Positions 17,353 to 26,054 of a DNA stretch of 64,000 nucleotides are shown here, piece by piece. Position 1 is the first letter of the stretch. Every line of letters begins with the position of its first letter. This stretch comes from Sipunculus nudus (taxonomy: Eukaryota > Annelida > Sipuncula > Golfingiida > Sipunculidae): contig JAPPUL010000095.1 in assembly GCA_026874595.1 (NCBI GenBank), positions 1,366,001 through 1,430,000 on the forward strand, given 5' to 3'. The notes under the pieces were generated by a model. The model saw nothing but the letters and a program-made list of their open reading frames with translations, did no database searches and had not been told where the DNA came from. A program made the position numbers and the translations under genes.

Positions 17353-18456
17353 TTATAGTCTATTTTGTTGTCTGTTTTTTGTTGAGGCTCTTTTAAGCGA
17401 GAGTATTAAACCTATGAAAAGACTTGATACTATTAGTGAGTTGCCGCCGAAGCTTAAAAAAGGTAGTGTTATTCCGGTTATTGGAATAGTGCCAAGTACG
17501 CTGCTTAGGTTAAATACAGTCTGGTATATTAACATAAGCATAGCTCCGTGTAATATGTAGGCTTGTGGTAGCTCCTCTATGTTTTTTAGCAGTTTAAAAC
17601 ATTGGTAATATAAATACATATAAAGAAATAGTATTGTAAGGCCTCCGATAAATCCTGTGTCAAGTACTATTGTTGCAAAGTAAAAGTCTGTGTGTGCTTC
17701 TGGTATAGGGTTATTATAACTGCCTATCCCAAAACCTTTTCCAAATAGTCCTGACTCACTTATTCCTTTGGTTGCAAGTTTCTCTTGCAAGGGTGAATAG
17801 CTTGTGTCTATGAACTTCTTTATATATTTTAATAGCCTTTCTTTCATGTGGCTTACTGAGGTTAGGAGAAAGTATAAAAGAGGTAGGCCTGTTAGAGCTA
17901 TATATAAAAAATATCTTATTGGAGCTCCGGCTATGAAGAGGATATTTAAAGATACAAATAATACTAAAAAGGAGCTTGAGAAGTCCTTTCCTATAAATAT
18001 TAGAATGAAGAATAAGCCTATTATAAGTAGCATAGGAGCTAGATCTTTAAAGGAGTCTAGTTTTAGTTCGGGGCTGGATAGTTTTTTTGCCATAAAAAGT
18101 ATTATTGCAAGTTTTGATAGTTCTGAGGGCTGTATGTAAAATAATCCAATATCTATCCAACGACGTGTTCCGCTTATCTCAGAGCCTATGCCGGGTATTA
18201 ATACCATAATAAGCAGCGTTAGGGTGATAAGTACTATGAGAGTGGCAAGCTTTAAAAAAACTTTTGGGTTTATACGAGCAGTAAATAAAATTAATATTAC
18301 CGATATGACTCCGTATATTAACTGTCGAGTGAAAAAGTAGGTATCAGCTAGATTAAGACGTTCTGCTACCTTTGCGCTAGAGCCATACATAAATGCTATG
18401 CTTATTGCAATTAGGATAAATGTCGTTATGAAGATTTTTATGTCAATATATTTCAT
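17353..18456 (-). CDS. ftsW: FtsW, SEDS peptidoglycan glycosyltransferase
   Basis: This 367-residue membrane protein of the SEDS family has about ten segments. Family motifs include GTRRWIDIGLFYIQPSELSKLAIILFMA and the C-terminal GITLPFLSFGGNSLIVSSLFIGLIL. Its place between murD and ftsQ favours FtsW over RodA. No clear Shine-Dalgarno sequence precedes the ATG. The classical murG, murC and murB genes that usually follow ftsW are absent here. Confidence 0.9.
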   Translation of the reverse strand: MKYIDIKIFITTFILIAISIAFMYGSSAKVAERLNLADTYFFTRQLIYGVISVILILFTARINPKVFLKLATLIVLITLTLLIMVLIPGIGSEISGTRRWIDIGLFYIQPSELSKLAIILFMAKKLSSPELKLDSFKDLAPMLLIIGLFFILIFIGKDFSSSFLVLFVSLNILFIAGAPIRYFLYIALTGLPLLYFLLTSVSHMKERLLKYIKKFIDTSYSPLQEKLATKGISESGLFGKGFGIGSYNNPIPEAHTDFYFATIVLDTGFIGGLTILFLYMYLYYQCFKLLKNIEELPQAYILHGAMLMLIYQTVFNLSSVLGTIPITGITLPFLSFGGNSLIVSSLFIGLILSLKRASTKNRQQNRL

Positions 18457-18476
18457 TAATTTATAAATAGGTCTTT

Positions 18477-19865
18477 TTATACGTCTTCTATACTTTCTTT
18501 CCTATGCTCTTTTACAAGGCTTTTAAAGTAATTTCCACGTGCTTTGTAATCTTTAAATTGATCAAAGCTTGAACACGCAGGGGACAACATTACTATATCG
18601 TCTTCTCCTGCGATATTAATAGCTTTTTGGAAGGCATTTTGGAGTTTCTCTTGTATGTAGGTATTATGATGCTTAAGGGTTTTTTTTAAGATGTCTTTTG
18701 ATTCTCCATATAATATTAGAGCTTTTACACTATGATTTATATCCTTTTTTAGAGGGCTTAGGTCAAGATTCTTATTGCGTCCGCCCATCAGTAGTATAAC
18801 ATTTTGTTTGTCAGTCAGCGCTTTTTTAACTGCTTGTACCGTTGTTGCTTTGCTGTCGTTTATAAATGTAACGCCATTTATAATATCTATATGCTCACAT
18901 CTGTGTTCAAGTCCTCTAAAGTCCTTTAATCCAGTTTCTATATCGTTTGAAGATGCATTGTGGAGTAGTGCGCATGCGCATGCTGCTAGGATATTTTCTT
19001 TATGAGTGCCTTTAAGTGGTAGGTTTTTAATAGATAAAATACTTTGCCCTTTTAGGTAGATGGTATTGTCTTTTAGGAAGATGTCGGCGCTTTTATCTTT
19101 TGTACTAAAGAAGGTAATATTAGATTTTATGCTGTCTAATATAGTTTTTGAGTTTGCATCGTCTTTATTAATAATAGCGTTATCGTTTTGGGACTGCCCT
19201 AAGAAGATATTTTGTTTAGCTTTGATGTAATCATTAAAAGAGTCGTAACGGTCCAAATGGTCTTGGGCGATATTAAGCAGGCAAGCGGTTTTTAAGGGTA
19301 TGGGATTGCCTTCTAACATATAACTACTAAGCTCAAGGATTACAGTAGATTTAGAAGTGAGCTCCTGGACAAACGATATAAAAGGGGTTCCTATATTGCC
19401 GCCAAGTTTTAGCTCTTTAATAGGTATTTTTTGTTTAAGGATATCGTATAAAAGAGTTACGACAGTAGATTTACCATCTGTGCCTGTTACTCCGATAAGG
19501 TTTTTACTTGGGCATAGCATAGTTGCAAGTTCCACTTCGGTATTTACAGGAATGCCCATAGCTAAAGCATTTTGAATGAAAGTGTTTTTGAACGGCAGAC
19601 CGGGACTTATAATGATTCTGTCTATATCCCATAAATTTGGAGCTTGCCCTTGTGCGAATATGTTTTTAATACATTCTTTATTATTAATATGTTTTATGGA
19701 GTCTTTTATGTACTCTAGCTTGGCAATGTCATAAAGTGATAGTTTATTAATGTTTTTAGAGAGCAAATATGTTAGTAAAGCTAAACCTGTTAAGCCGCAA
19801 GAGCCTGCTATAAGGATATGCTCATTCTGTAAAGAATTTAGGAATTGCCTATCCATAAAGCCCAT
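18477..19865 (-). CDS. murD: MurD, UDP-MurNAc-L-Ala:D-Glu ligase
   Basis: MurD adds D-glutamate to UDP-MurNAc-L-alanine in the cytoplasm. The 462-residue protein has the ATP loop GVTGTDGKSTVVTLL near residue 125, the central Mur ligase motifs LNIAQDHLDRYDSFNDY and GLEHRCEHIDIINGVTFINDSKATT, and a C-terminal SPACSSFDQFKDYKARG. The start could be ATG at 19865 or at 19856. It lies 20 bp upstream of ftsW in transcription order. Codon use is less purine-biased than in ftsZ and ftsA. Confidence 0.95.
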   Translation of the reverse strand: MGFMDRQFLNSLQNEHILIAGSCGLTGLALLTYLLSKNINKLSLYDIAKLEYIKDSIKHINNKECIKNIFAQGQAPNLWDIDRIIISPGLPFKNTFIQNALAMGIPVNTEVELATMLCPSKNLIGVTGTDGKSTVVTLLYDILKQKIPIKELKLGGNIGTPFISFVQELTSKSTVILELSSYMLEGNPIPLKTACLLNIAQDHLDRYDSFNDYIKAKQNIFLGQSQNDNAIINKDDANSKTILDSIKSNITFFSTKDKSADIFLKDNTIYLKGQSILSIKNLPLKGTHKENILAACACALLHNASSNDIETGLKDFRGLEHRCEHIDIINGVTFINDSKATTVQAVKKALTDKQNVILLMGGRNKNLDLSPLKKDINHSVKALILYGESKDILKKTLKHHNTYIQEKLQNAFQKAINIAGEDDIVMLSPACSSFDQFKDYKARGNYFKSLVKEHRKESIEDV

Positions 19866-19881
19866 ATGCTCTTTTTAATAC

Positions 19882-20430
19882 TTAAGCAGGTATTAGGTAC
19901 AAGATTACATCATTTTTTTTATCGTAAATCTCCATCATATACTCTATTTTAAAGTTATCGGTTTCAATTTTGTCTTGAACAAGGGGATATACTTTAATCA
20001 TGCCGACTAGGATAGAGAATTTATTTTTGTAAGGGAACTTAGCGACTAAGAATTTACGACGTTTGAAGTTATTAATATCTATATTATCCTTAATCTTATT
20101 AAGATCATCTTCTTGAATTATGCATCCTGTATCACTTCGTAAATCTTCGACCTTTACTTGCTTAGGGTTATCATAAAAGATGCCAAAACCAACCATACAT
20201 TCGATATTATACTTCTTTTTAATTTGTTTGCCAACTTCTTCTATAATGGTGCCGGTTTTGTCGTAATTGCCTTTATTGCGATTGAAGATAAGAGTGTATG
20301 GACCAATATCCTTTTCAATAAAAGAAACAGTTTGAAAAGCTCCAAGATAAACAATAAAAAGGAATAGCAAAACTATTAAGCCAAGAACACTATAAGATAC
20401 TCTACGAATGAAGTGTATTTTTCTTTTCAC
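19882..20430 (-). CDS. Membrane-anchored GyrI-like domain protein
   Basis: A 182-residue protein with an N-terminal membrane segment (YSVLGLIVLLFLFIVYLGAF, residues about 12-32). The GyrI-like small-ligand-binding fold follows: GPYTLIFNRNKGNYDKTG, then IECMVGFGIFYDNPKQV and LRSDTGCII. The start is GTG, with ttggagg at good distance. It ends 16 bp before murD and so probably heads the murD-ftsW-ftsQ-ftsA-ftsZ unit. The ligand is unknown. A membrane-tethered GyrI-like domain at this site is not a standard part of division clusters. Confidence 0.72.
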   Translation of the reverse strand: MKRKIHFIRRVSYSVLGLIVLLFLFIVYLGAFQTVSFIEKDIGPYTLIFNRNKGNYDKTGTIIEEVGKQIKKKYNIECMVGFGIFYDNPKQVKVEDLRSDTGCIIQEDDLNKIKDNIDINNFKRRKFLVAKFPYKNKFSILVGMIKVYPLVQDKIETDNFKIEYMMEIYDKKNDVILYLIPA

Positions 20431-20493
20431 TAAAAGGCCTCCAAGACAAATAAAGAATTAGCTATAAATATACTAAAAAAAGGCATAACTAAG

Positions 20494-20778
20494 CTAAAAA
20501 GTGTAATCGCCAAAATGAGCATATTTGTCATTAATATTCTTGTAAGTTTTAATACATTCTATATGGCCGTGGAAAGGAAGTCGTTTAGTATTATTTTTAA
20601 GAGCAAAGATAATCTCAGATATAATGCTTTGCTCATCGGATAACAAAACAAGTTTAACACACCCGTCTTTAAGGTTTGATGCTGCTCCTTTTATGTTGAA
20701 AGCCTTAGCGTATAAAGAACAATAATGTCTGCAGCCAACGCCCTGAACTATACCTTCTAAAATTAACATAGTAGCCAT
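20494..20778 (-). CDS. acyP: Acylphosphatase
   Basis: Small acylphosphatase-fold protein that would hydrolyse acyl phosphates. It has GIVQGVGCRHYCSLYAKAF, which holds the catalytic arginine, and IKGAASNLKDGCVKL, which holds the catalytic asparagine. The frame stays open to an ATG at 20814. The family normally begins shortly before the GxVQGVG motif, so ATG 20778 (giving 94 residues) or 20769 is preferred; no Shine-Dalgarno sequence decides this. It is the same strand as the murD operon, 63 bp upstream of the GyrI-like gene. Confidence 0.82.
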   Translation of the reverse strand: MATMLILEGIVQGVGCRHYCSLYAKAFNIKGAASNLKDGCVKLVLLSDEQSIISEIIFALKNNTKRLPFHGHIECIKTYKNINDKYAHFGDYTF

Positions 20779-21050
20779 ACTAAAATACATAATAGTAAAA
20801 TCAAGATTAAACAAAAGGTTTTAACCGCATATGGGAAAAAAGTTAGATAAAGTTGGTATTTTTTTTAAGGTATAAGGATAAGGGTTGTAGAAAGATAGTC
20901 TCAGATGGAGTTAAAAGCGTATAAAAATCTAAATAAAGTGGGGGTTAAACCAAAGATTTAGTGTTTCCAATATAGCCTAACAAAAAGGAAACACTCAACC
21001 AAACTACGAAAGAGGCAGTTAAAGGATTAACAAAGTCTTCCTCCTTATCG

Positions 21051-21096
21051 TAAAAACAATCCTCTTCTTTTTATCTATTAAATAGGAGAGGATTGT
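21051..21096 (-). terminator. Probable terminator, minus strand
   Basis: Ten-base arms at 21056-21065 (acaatcctct) and 21087-21096 (agaggattgt) are separated by 21 bases. Read on the minus strand the stem is followed directly by TTTTTAC. Confidence 0.6.
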
Positions 21097-21110
21097 ATCT
21101 CAAGCATATT

Positions 21111-21170
21111 TATGATACATATTGTATATGATACATATTGTATATGATACATATTGTATATGATACATAT
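21111..21170. repeat. 16-bp iteron-like direct repeats
   Basis: TATGATACATATTGTA occurs three times perfectly, starting at 21111, 21127 and 21143, with a fourth partial copy to 21170. Each unit contains the inverted half-sites TACA and TGTA around TAT, as expected for an operator or iteron bound by a dimer. Confidence 0.9.
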
Positions 21171-21267
21171 AAATAAAGAAAGAGTAAAAAAAAACAAAAA
21201 AGTAGATGTTACAATGTTAAAATAAGTGTTAGAAGCTAATGTACGAAACTCCTTTAATTATCAAGTA

Positions 21268-21310
21268 AAACAAGGGATTAGGTTTATAAAACCTAATTTC
21301 TTGTTTTTTT
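21268..21310 (+). terminator. Rho-independent terminator
   Basis: Arms of 18 bases, 21268-21285 and 21289-21306, pair fully if two G-U pairs are allowed, around a three-base loop. They run into a T-tract on the + strand. No annotated + strand gene ends upstream, so the transcript it ends is unknown. Confidence 0.8.
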
Positions 21311-21461
21311 ATTATAAAAGCTCTCCAGAAGGCATACTGCCTAAGTCTCTATAAAGCAAACGAATATAAAAAAATAACAATTCTTGTAAAAGTGTTTATC
21401 GAGTTATATTTATAAAGCTATTGATTTTATTAATTTAATATCAATAATTAAAGATCAATTA

Positions 21462-21962
21462 ATGGAGATGAAAACAAATATGAAAACAATGTACATGTTA
21501 GTATTTGTAATGCTTTTAATGCATTTAAATATAAAAGATTCAAATGCGAATACAAATGCAAATTTAAAGGGTCAAGACTTGGTGGCTGTATCTGATAAGA
21601 CATATGATTTGACGGTGAGTGTAGAAGGGATAGAGAGTGCCTTGGGTAATATCCGAATAGGTCTTTATAATCAAGATGAGGGGTGGGCTGATGAGACTAA
21701 AATTTACAAAGGTGCATTAAGACCCGCTAAAGTTTCTAGTGTAGAAGTTCAGTTCAAAGGTCTTAAATTGGGTAAGTATGCGGTTGCGGCGTATCACGAT
21801 GCAAATGAGAATGAAAAGCTTGACACAGGGATTTTTGGTATTCCTGATGAAGGCTATGGATTTAGTCGAGGAGCGCTTGGGACATTTGGACCACCGAGTT
21901 ACAAAAACGCAGCTTTTGATATAGGTACTTATCAATCTATAAAGATAAAGCTTAGATACTGA
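21462..21962 (+). CDS. DUF2141 family exported protein
   Basis: A 166-residue protein with an N-terminal signal (MKTMYMLVFVMLLMHLNIKDSNA) followed by a DUF2141 domain. Typical features are GNIRIGLYNQDEGW, LKLGKYAVAAYHDANENEKLD and GIPDEGYGFSRGALGTFGPPSY. The family's function is unknown; members are secreted or periplasmic and beta-rich. The ATG at 21480 may be the real start, since GGAG at 21464 stands upstream of it. It is preceded by the structured region with a terminator and stands alone. Confidence 0.8.
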   Translation: MEMKTNMKTMYMLVFVMLLMHLNIKDSNANTNANLKGQDLVAVSDKTYDLTVSVEGIESALGNIRIGLYNQDEGWADETKIYKGALRPAKVSSVEVQFKGLKLGKYAVAAYHDANENEKLDTGIFGIPDEGYGFSRGALGTFGPPSYKNAAFDIGTYQSIKIKLRY

Positions 21963-22447
21963 TTAACTTAGAGTAGCGTGTAGTGTAGGGGTATGCGGAG
22001 GGATTGAGCGAGGGTTTGAGGAGAGATGGCTTACTACGGTTTTATTGAGTGGCTATGATATGAAGGTATGAAGGAAAGAAGGTTTTAAAAGAAGGAAAGA
22101 AGGTTTTAAAAGAAGGAAAGAAGGTTTTAAAAGAAGGTTTTAAATTAAATATTAAACAAGACACTGCATTTGGGGGGTGGAGGACATTCCATCAATTAAG
22201 ATGCTTAAAAGACAGGGATTCTTAAGACGACATGGTCTATCAATTAACTTACACAAAATAAGAATGCAAAAAAGCTAGCGGATTAGGCTGTGGAGATGGC
22301 TGATTAGAATGCGGGTGTAGAGATTAAAGGTTTCAGGCGCTAAGTTTTAGAAGCTAATACGAATAAGCGTTTGCCACTTGAAGAAGTTGCCGATTAATTT
22401 AGATATTGGTTTGCAATATTATTTGCTAATATCCTTAAATCTCGTCG
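21963..22447. other. Non-coding region with 20-bp tandem repeats
   Basis: No gene is seen. The unit aggaaagaaggttttaaaag recurs about 3.5 times at 22069-22143. Further on, ATCAATTAA is repeated at 22191 and 22239 beside similar cttaaaagac/cttaagacga text, suggesting a decayed 48-bp duplication. The region separates convergent genes. Confidence 0.6.
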
Positions 22448-23122
22448 TTAACTCTTAAGCACAGATGTTATCTTTTCAGATATTACTTTTATCTTGTTAT
22501 ATGCGTTGTCTATATCTTCTTTTGTATATGATATAGACTCCATAGAACCAGTTGTATAATCTATAACACCAACTGCTAAGTCTTTTAAATCAAGATTATA
22601 TTGTTCTTTAATGTAATATTGCATAATAGGGTACCTAAGTTCGGATTTCCAATCTATAATGGCTTCTGGGCTTCTAACAATAAGTCCGATTAACTTACTA
22701 TCCGACGTTTGATACAATAACCAATATATCCAGCCTGCAAGCTCAAGACTTTCTGTTAACCTTGCTAATTTAGAGTTTTTGGCAATAGCATGTCCTGAGT
22801 CTATATACTCATATTTATGCGTTGTACAATTATTTATATGTCTATTTAGGGCGTTTGTCAAAGCTTTTATTTCTTTATTATTTTTAGGAGTATTTTGACG
22901 CCTATTAAAGCTTTTTTGTAACCTCTCAATTGCTTCCTCAAGTCCATGCCCTGCCCTATTAGGTTTATGAAACTGACATATGGCATGCAACCAACGAGTT
23001 GTTTTGGGTGGTCCGGCAAAAGCTTCTTTGTATGCTTTATGCTCTTTTAAAAGTTTTGCAAACTCTTTAGTATTATCTTTAGCCTCTTGAAGATGCGTTA
23101 TTTTTAATATATATTTTTGCAT
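22448..23122 (-). CDS. Hypothetical protein, 224 residues
   Basis: I do not recognise this protein. It is soluble, mostly helical by composition and rich in charged residues (KDNTKEFAKLLKEHKAYKEAF), with no signal peptide and one moderately hydrophobic stretch near residue 128 (LELAGWIYWLLY). A ribosome-binding site (aggatg) precedes the ATG. Neighbours are non-coding repeats on one side and the CDGSH gene, same strand, on the other. Real coding is likely because the frame is long, it has a ribosome-binding site and its codon use fits the neighbours. Confidence 0.6.
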   Translation of the reverse strand: MQKYILKITHLQEAKDNTKEFAKLLKEHKAYKEAFAGPPKTTRWLHAICQFHKPNRAGHGLEEAIERLQKSFNRRQNTPKNNKEIKALTNALNRHINNCTTHKYEYIDSGHAIAKNSKLARLTESLELAGWIYWLLYQTSDSKLIGLIVRSPEAIIDWKSELRYPIMQYYIKEQYNLDLKDLAVGVIDYTTGSMESISYTKEDIDNAYNKIKVISEKITSVLKS

Positions 23123-23249
23123 TCTTATTTCTTCATCCTAATTAATGTGTAGGGAAGTTTTTCGAATGTATAAAATTTACTAATATAAACTATACTAATG
23201 ATAAGATATATTGTATTTTATGGCTTTTTTTGGCTTTTGTATTATTTTA

Positions 23250-23501
23250 CTAATCTTTAAGCTTTCGATGAGTACCGTCACAGTATGGGGGGTTTTGGGT
23301 ATTCTTACACATACAAATAGCTGCTTTACGATCCTTTTCAGGAGCAAACTGTTTAGGTATAAACTTGGTGCCGGCATGAGAGTCATCACAAAAAGGTTGA
23401 GCATCAGCTGAGGCTTTGCCACAAGTACACCATTCATAAGATGTTCCGGCAGTTAGTGACATTACTTTTGGTTTTCTTGCAAATATTTTAGGAGTGTCCA
23501 T
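23250..23501 (-). CDS. Double CDGSH iron-sulfur domain protein
   Basis: An 83-residue protein with two CDGSH-type [2Fe-2S] sites. The first is CTCGKASADAQPFCDDSH (residues about 25-42) and the second CMCKNTQNPPYCDGTH (about 63-78), each with the CxC...CxxxH ligand set of three cysteines and one histidine. Such proteins bind redox-active, acid-labile clusters in the cytoplasm. The ribosome-binding site aaggaaacgcta is good. It stands upstream of the unknown 224-residue gene, same strand, and may be co-transcribed with it. Confidence 0.9.
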   Translation of the reverse strand: MDTPKIFARKPKVMSLTAGTSYEWCTCGKASADAQPFCDDSHAGTKFIPKQFAPEKDRKAAICMCKNTQNPPYCDGTHRKLKD

Positions 23502-23680
23502 TAGCGTTTCCTTACATATATAATTTTAAATTATTTTAAATATAGTACTTTAACATATAACTTTAAAGAAAAAGTATTTAAAAAGAGTAGGTAAGTCAAA
23601 GAGAATAAAATAAATATGCTATTTATTGTGAGCAGGGCAAAGACAAATTACTTTTGTCAAAGCTTGCAGACAGTAAAAAT

Positions 23681-24358
23681 CTAAATATGAGATAGTTTAA
23701 ACTTGCCAAAATGTTTAACATGTCCATCCTCAAGTCTTATAATGAAATGGGCCAGTTTCTTTACTTCCTCTTTAGAGTGAGTAACATATAGAATAGGGAT
23801 TTGAAGTTTTTCGTGTAGTGTTTGGATGTATGATAGGATTTGAGCTTTACGGTTATAATCAAGAGCGCTTAGCGGTTCATCCATAAGTAAGATATTGGGA
23901 TTTGTGGCTAAAGCTCGAGCTATGGCAATACGTTTTTGTTCGCCCCCAGAAAGCATATTAGGTTTTCTTTTTAGCAACTTTTGTAAATCAAGTAAGGCAA
24001 TAATATTGTTTAATGACATATAATTTTTCTTATGCATTTGCCTTCGCTTGTAAGCATATAAAATATTACGTTTTACAGACAGGTGAGGGAATAGGCTTGG
24101 TTCCTGAAAGACATAACCAACAGCTCTTTTATGGGTGGGGACAAAGATATTATTATCTTTATTTTGCCAAACGTAATTATTAAAAGTTATGGTCCCAAAA
24201 CAATTATGTTCTAAGCCGGCAATAGAGCGAAGCAAAGTTGTTTTACCAGAACCAGAAGGTCCAAATAAAGCAGTTATTCCTTGAGAGGGCAGAGTGATGT
24301 TAATTTCAAGAGAGAAGTCCCCTCGTATAAGTTTGAAGTCTATTTTTATGTTGTTCAT
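23681..24358 (-). CDS. modC: ModC, molybdate ABC transporter ATPase
   Basis: This 225-residue ATPase has Walker A GPSGSGKTT, signature LSGGEQKRIAIARAL and Walker B NILLMDEPLSALD. It lacks the C-terminal TOBE (molbindin) domain of Escherichia coli ModC, so it is a short form. The start overlaps the end of modB by four bases (ATGA), indicating translational coupling. Specificity is taken from the ModA and ModB neighbours. Molybdenum could serve enzymes elsewhere in the genome; none are in the window. Confidence 0.85.
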   Translation of the reverse strand: MNNIKIDFKLIRGDFSLEINITLPSQGITALFGPSGSGKTTLLRSIAGLEHNCFGTITFNNYVWQNKDNNIFVPTHKRAVGYVFQEPSLFPHLSVKRNILYAYKRRQMHKKNYMSLNNIIALLDLQKLLKRKPNMLSGGEQKRIAIARALATNPNILLMDEPLSALDYNRKAQILSYIQTLHEKLQIPILYVTHSKEEVKKLAHFIIRLEDGHVKHFGKFKLSHI

Positions 24359-25041
24359 TGTCTTATACTTATAGTAAAGCGTCGATTAATAGAATAGACA
24401 ACAATTAACATAAGCAGTGAAAATAATAATAAGGCAGCAGATATAAGATAAGCTTGGTCGTAGTCAAGTGATTCGACATGGTCATAAATGGCAATAGATA
24501 TAACTTTAGTAGAACCTGGAATATTGCCGCCAATCATAAGGACAACGCCAAACTCCCCCAAGGTATGAGCAAAGCCAAGGACACAAGCCGTAACAAAGCC
24601 TCTCCAAGCCAAAGGTAAAGCGATAGTAAAGAATCTGTTCAAAGGGGATGCCCCTAAAGTGGCAGCGACTTCAAAATTACGGTTACTGATAGAACTAAAA
24701 GCATCTTGTAGGGGCTGAACGACAAAGGGTAAAGAATAGATTAAAGAGCCAAATACAAGTCCTGAGAAGTTAAAAACAAAAGGTTTTAAGCCTAAAGTAT
24801 TTATAATGGAGCCGATTGGTCCTTGAGGAGCTAAAGCGACAAGGAGATAAAAGCCAAGAACGGTTGGCGGCAAAACGAGAGGCAGTGCAACTATAGCCTC
24901 TAAAATAAATTTGAATTTGAAATTAGTTTTGGCAAGCCACCATGCAAGGGGGCTTGAGATTAATAATAAGATTAGGGTAGATAAGGAGGCAAGTTTTATA
25001 GTTAGTAAGAAAGCAGTAATAGTTTGCGGGTCAAAAATCAT
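24355..25041 (-). CDS. modB: ModB, molybdate ABC permease
   Basis: The 228-residue inner-membrane permease has about five to six membrane segments. The family region APQGPIGSIINTLG and the EAA loop EVAATLGASPLNRFFTIALPLAWRGF, near residues 142-167, are typical of ModB. Its start overlaps modA by four bases and its end overlaps modC, so the three form one translated unit. Confidence 0.9.
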   Translation of the reverse strand: MIFDPQTITAFLLTIKLASLSTLILLLISSPLAWWLAKTNFKFKFILEAIVALPLVLPPTVLGFYLLVALAPQGPIGSIINTLGLKPFVFNFSGLVFGSLIYSLPFVVQPLQDAFSSISNRNFEVAATLGASPLNRFFTIALPLAWRGFVTACVLGFAHTLGEFGVVLMIGGNIPGSTKVISIAIYDHVESLDYDQAYLISAALLLFSLLMLIVVYSINRRFTISIRQ

Positions 25042-25973
25042 GGCAACTCATATCCAAAGTGCTTTAAGATGGCCTTAACTTTGTTGTTTTTGTTAAAGAA
25101 GTTAATAAATAAGTAAGCATCAGAGTCTTCTTTGATTAAGATGGCCTGTTGTTTAATGGGGTGATAAAGGTTTTGGGGAACGATCCAGTATGAAGTTTTT
25201 AAGTTTTTATGTTTTTGTATATAATGTTTTATTTGCGAGAGGGCAACAAATCCAAGTTGAGCATTATTAGTTTTGGTAAAGAGGAAGGTTTGAGAAATAT
25301 TCTCGCCGAAGACGCATTTATTTTTAAGGGAGTGCCATAAGTTTAAATTGAGTAAGACTTGATATGCAGCTTTGCCATAAGGAGCAAGTCTTGGATTTGC
25401 GATGGCAAGATATTTGAATTTGTGTTTTTGAGAGAGAATAGATTGGTTATTAAACTTGATGGAGTTAGAAGCAGACCATAAAACGATTTTGCCGATGGCA
25501 TAAGTGAATCTGGATTTATTGATAGCAAAGCCTTTTTGTTCAAGCAACTTAGGGTGTTTGGAATCGGCAGCAAAGAAGAGGTGAAAAGGAGCTCCATGAA
25601 TAATTTGTGCATAATGTTTTCCGGTGGATGCAAAACTAAGCGATACTTTGAGTTTATGCAGTTTGTGAAAATGCTTTACAATATCTTTCATAGGTTTTAC
25701 AAAATTGCTTGAGACGGCCAGATGAATGGTGTTTTTATTAGAAGTAGAGTTTTTAAATGAGAATGAGTTAGTAGCATGGAAGGCTATAAGGAGTGTGCTA
25801 ATTGCAAGGAGTGTGCTAATTGAAGTAAGAGGACAGCTAGTTTTTAAATAAAGAGAGTTTTTTATCTTGGATAAGAACATACAGATAAAAAGATAATGTA
25901 AAACTGTTACAAAACTAACTTTAAGAGAGCAAAAGTTATAGATAAAAGCAAAGCTTTTCTTAACGAGGAACAT
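25038..25973 (-). CDS. modA: ModA, molybdate-binding protein
   Basis: Periplasmic binding protein of the molybdate importer. The mature part starts with IHLAVSSNFVKPMKDIVKHF and contains FASTGKHYAQIIHGAPFHLFFAADSKHP, which match the oxyanion-binding ModA family. The 311-residue frame has a long N-terminal part; ATG 25880 (residue 32) gives a more normal signal peptide (KIKNSLYLK then STLLAISTLLIAF). The repeat STLLAISTLL arises from a short duplication (ggagtgtgctaattgcaa) in the DNA. It is the first gene of modABC. Confidence 0.85.
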   Translation of the reverse strand: MFLVKKSFAFIYNFCSLKVSFVTVLHYLFICMFLSKIKNSLYLKTSCPLTSISTLLAISTLLIAFHATNSFSFKNSTSNKNTIHLAVSSNFVKPMKDIVKHFHKLHKLKVSLSFASTGKHYAQIIHGAPFHLFFAADSKHPKLLEQKGFAINKSRFTYAIGKIVLWSASNSIKFNNQSILSQKHKFKYLAIANPRLAPYGKAAYQVLLNLNLWHSLKNKCVFGENISQTFLFTKTNNAQLGFVALSQIKHYIQKHKNLKTSYWIVPQNLYHPIKQQAILIKEDSDAYLFINFFNKNNKVKAILKHFGYELP

Positions 25974-25995
25974 GAGACATAAAGATTAAAAGTGC

Positions 25996-26024
25996 TTGAA
26001 CGTATAAAAGTTCTTAAGTATAAT
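25996..26024 (+). promoter_or_regulatory. Sigma-70 promoter for the exported protein gene
   Basis: TTGAAC at 25996 and TATAAT at 26019 are separated by exactly 17 bases, about 30 bases upstream of the start at 26055. The -10 box is perfect; the -35 box matches at four positions. Confidence 0.55.
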
Positions 26025-26054
26025 TAGATTATATTATAAAGTAGGGGTGTATTT

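Larger units (their letters stand above)
20779..21461. other. Structured intergenic region with hairpins and iterons
   Basis: No gene is seen in these 680 bases, which separate divergent genes. From left to right they hold a 9-bp inverted repeat (20960-20995), a terminator-like hairpin reading leftward (21051-21096), four 16-bp direct repeats (21111-21170) and a strong rightward terminator (21268-21310). The arrangement could contain a small RNA gene or a regulated promoter region. Confidence 0.6.

Noticed and set aside
17171-17560. Plus-strand 129-residue ORF over ftsQ/ftsW
   Set aside because: It is antisense to the ends of two convincing division genes, has no family signal, and its composition follows from the opposite strand.
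21111-21170. Possible CRISPR array
   Set aside because: The 16-bp repeats are directly adjacent with no spacers, and no cas gene is seen in the window.
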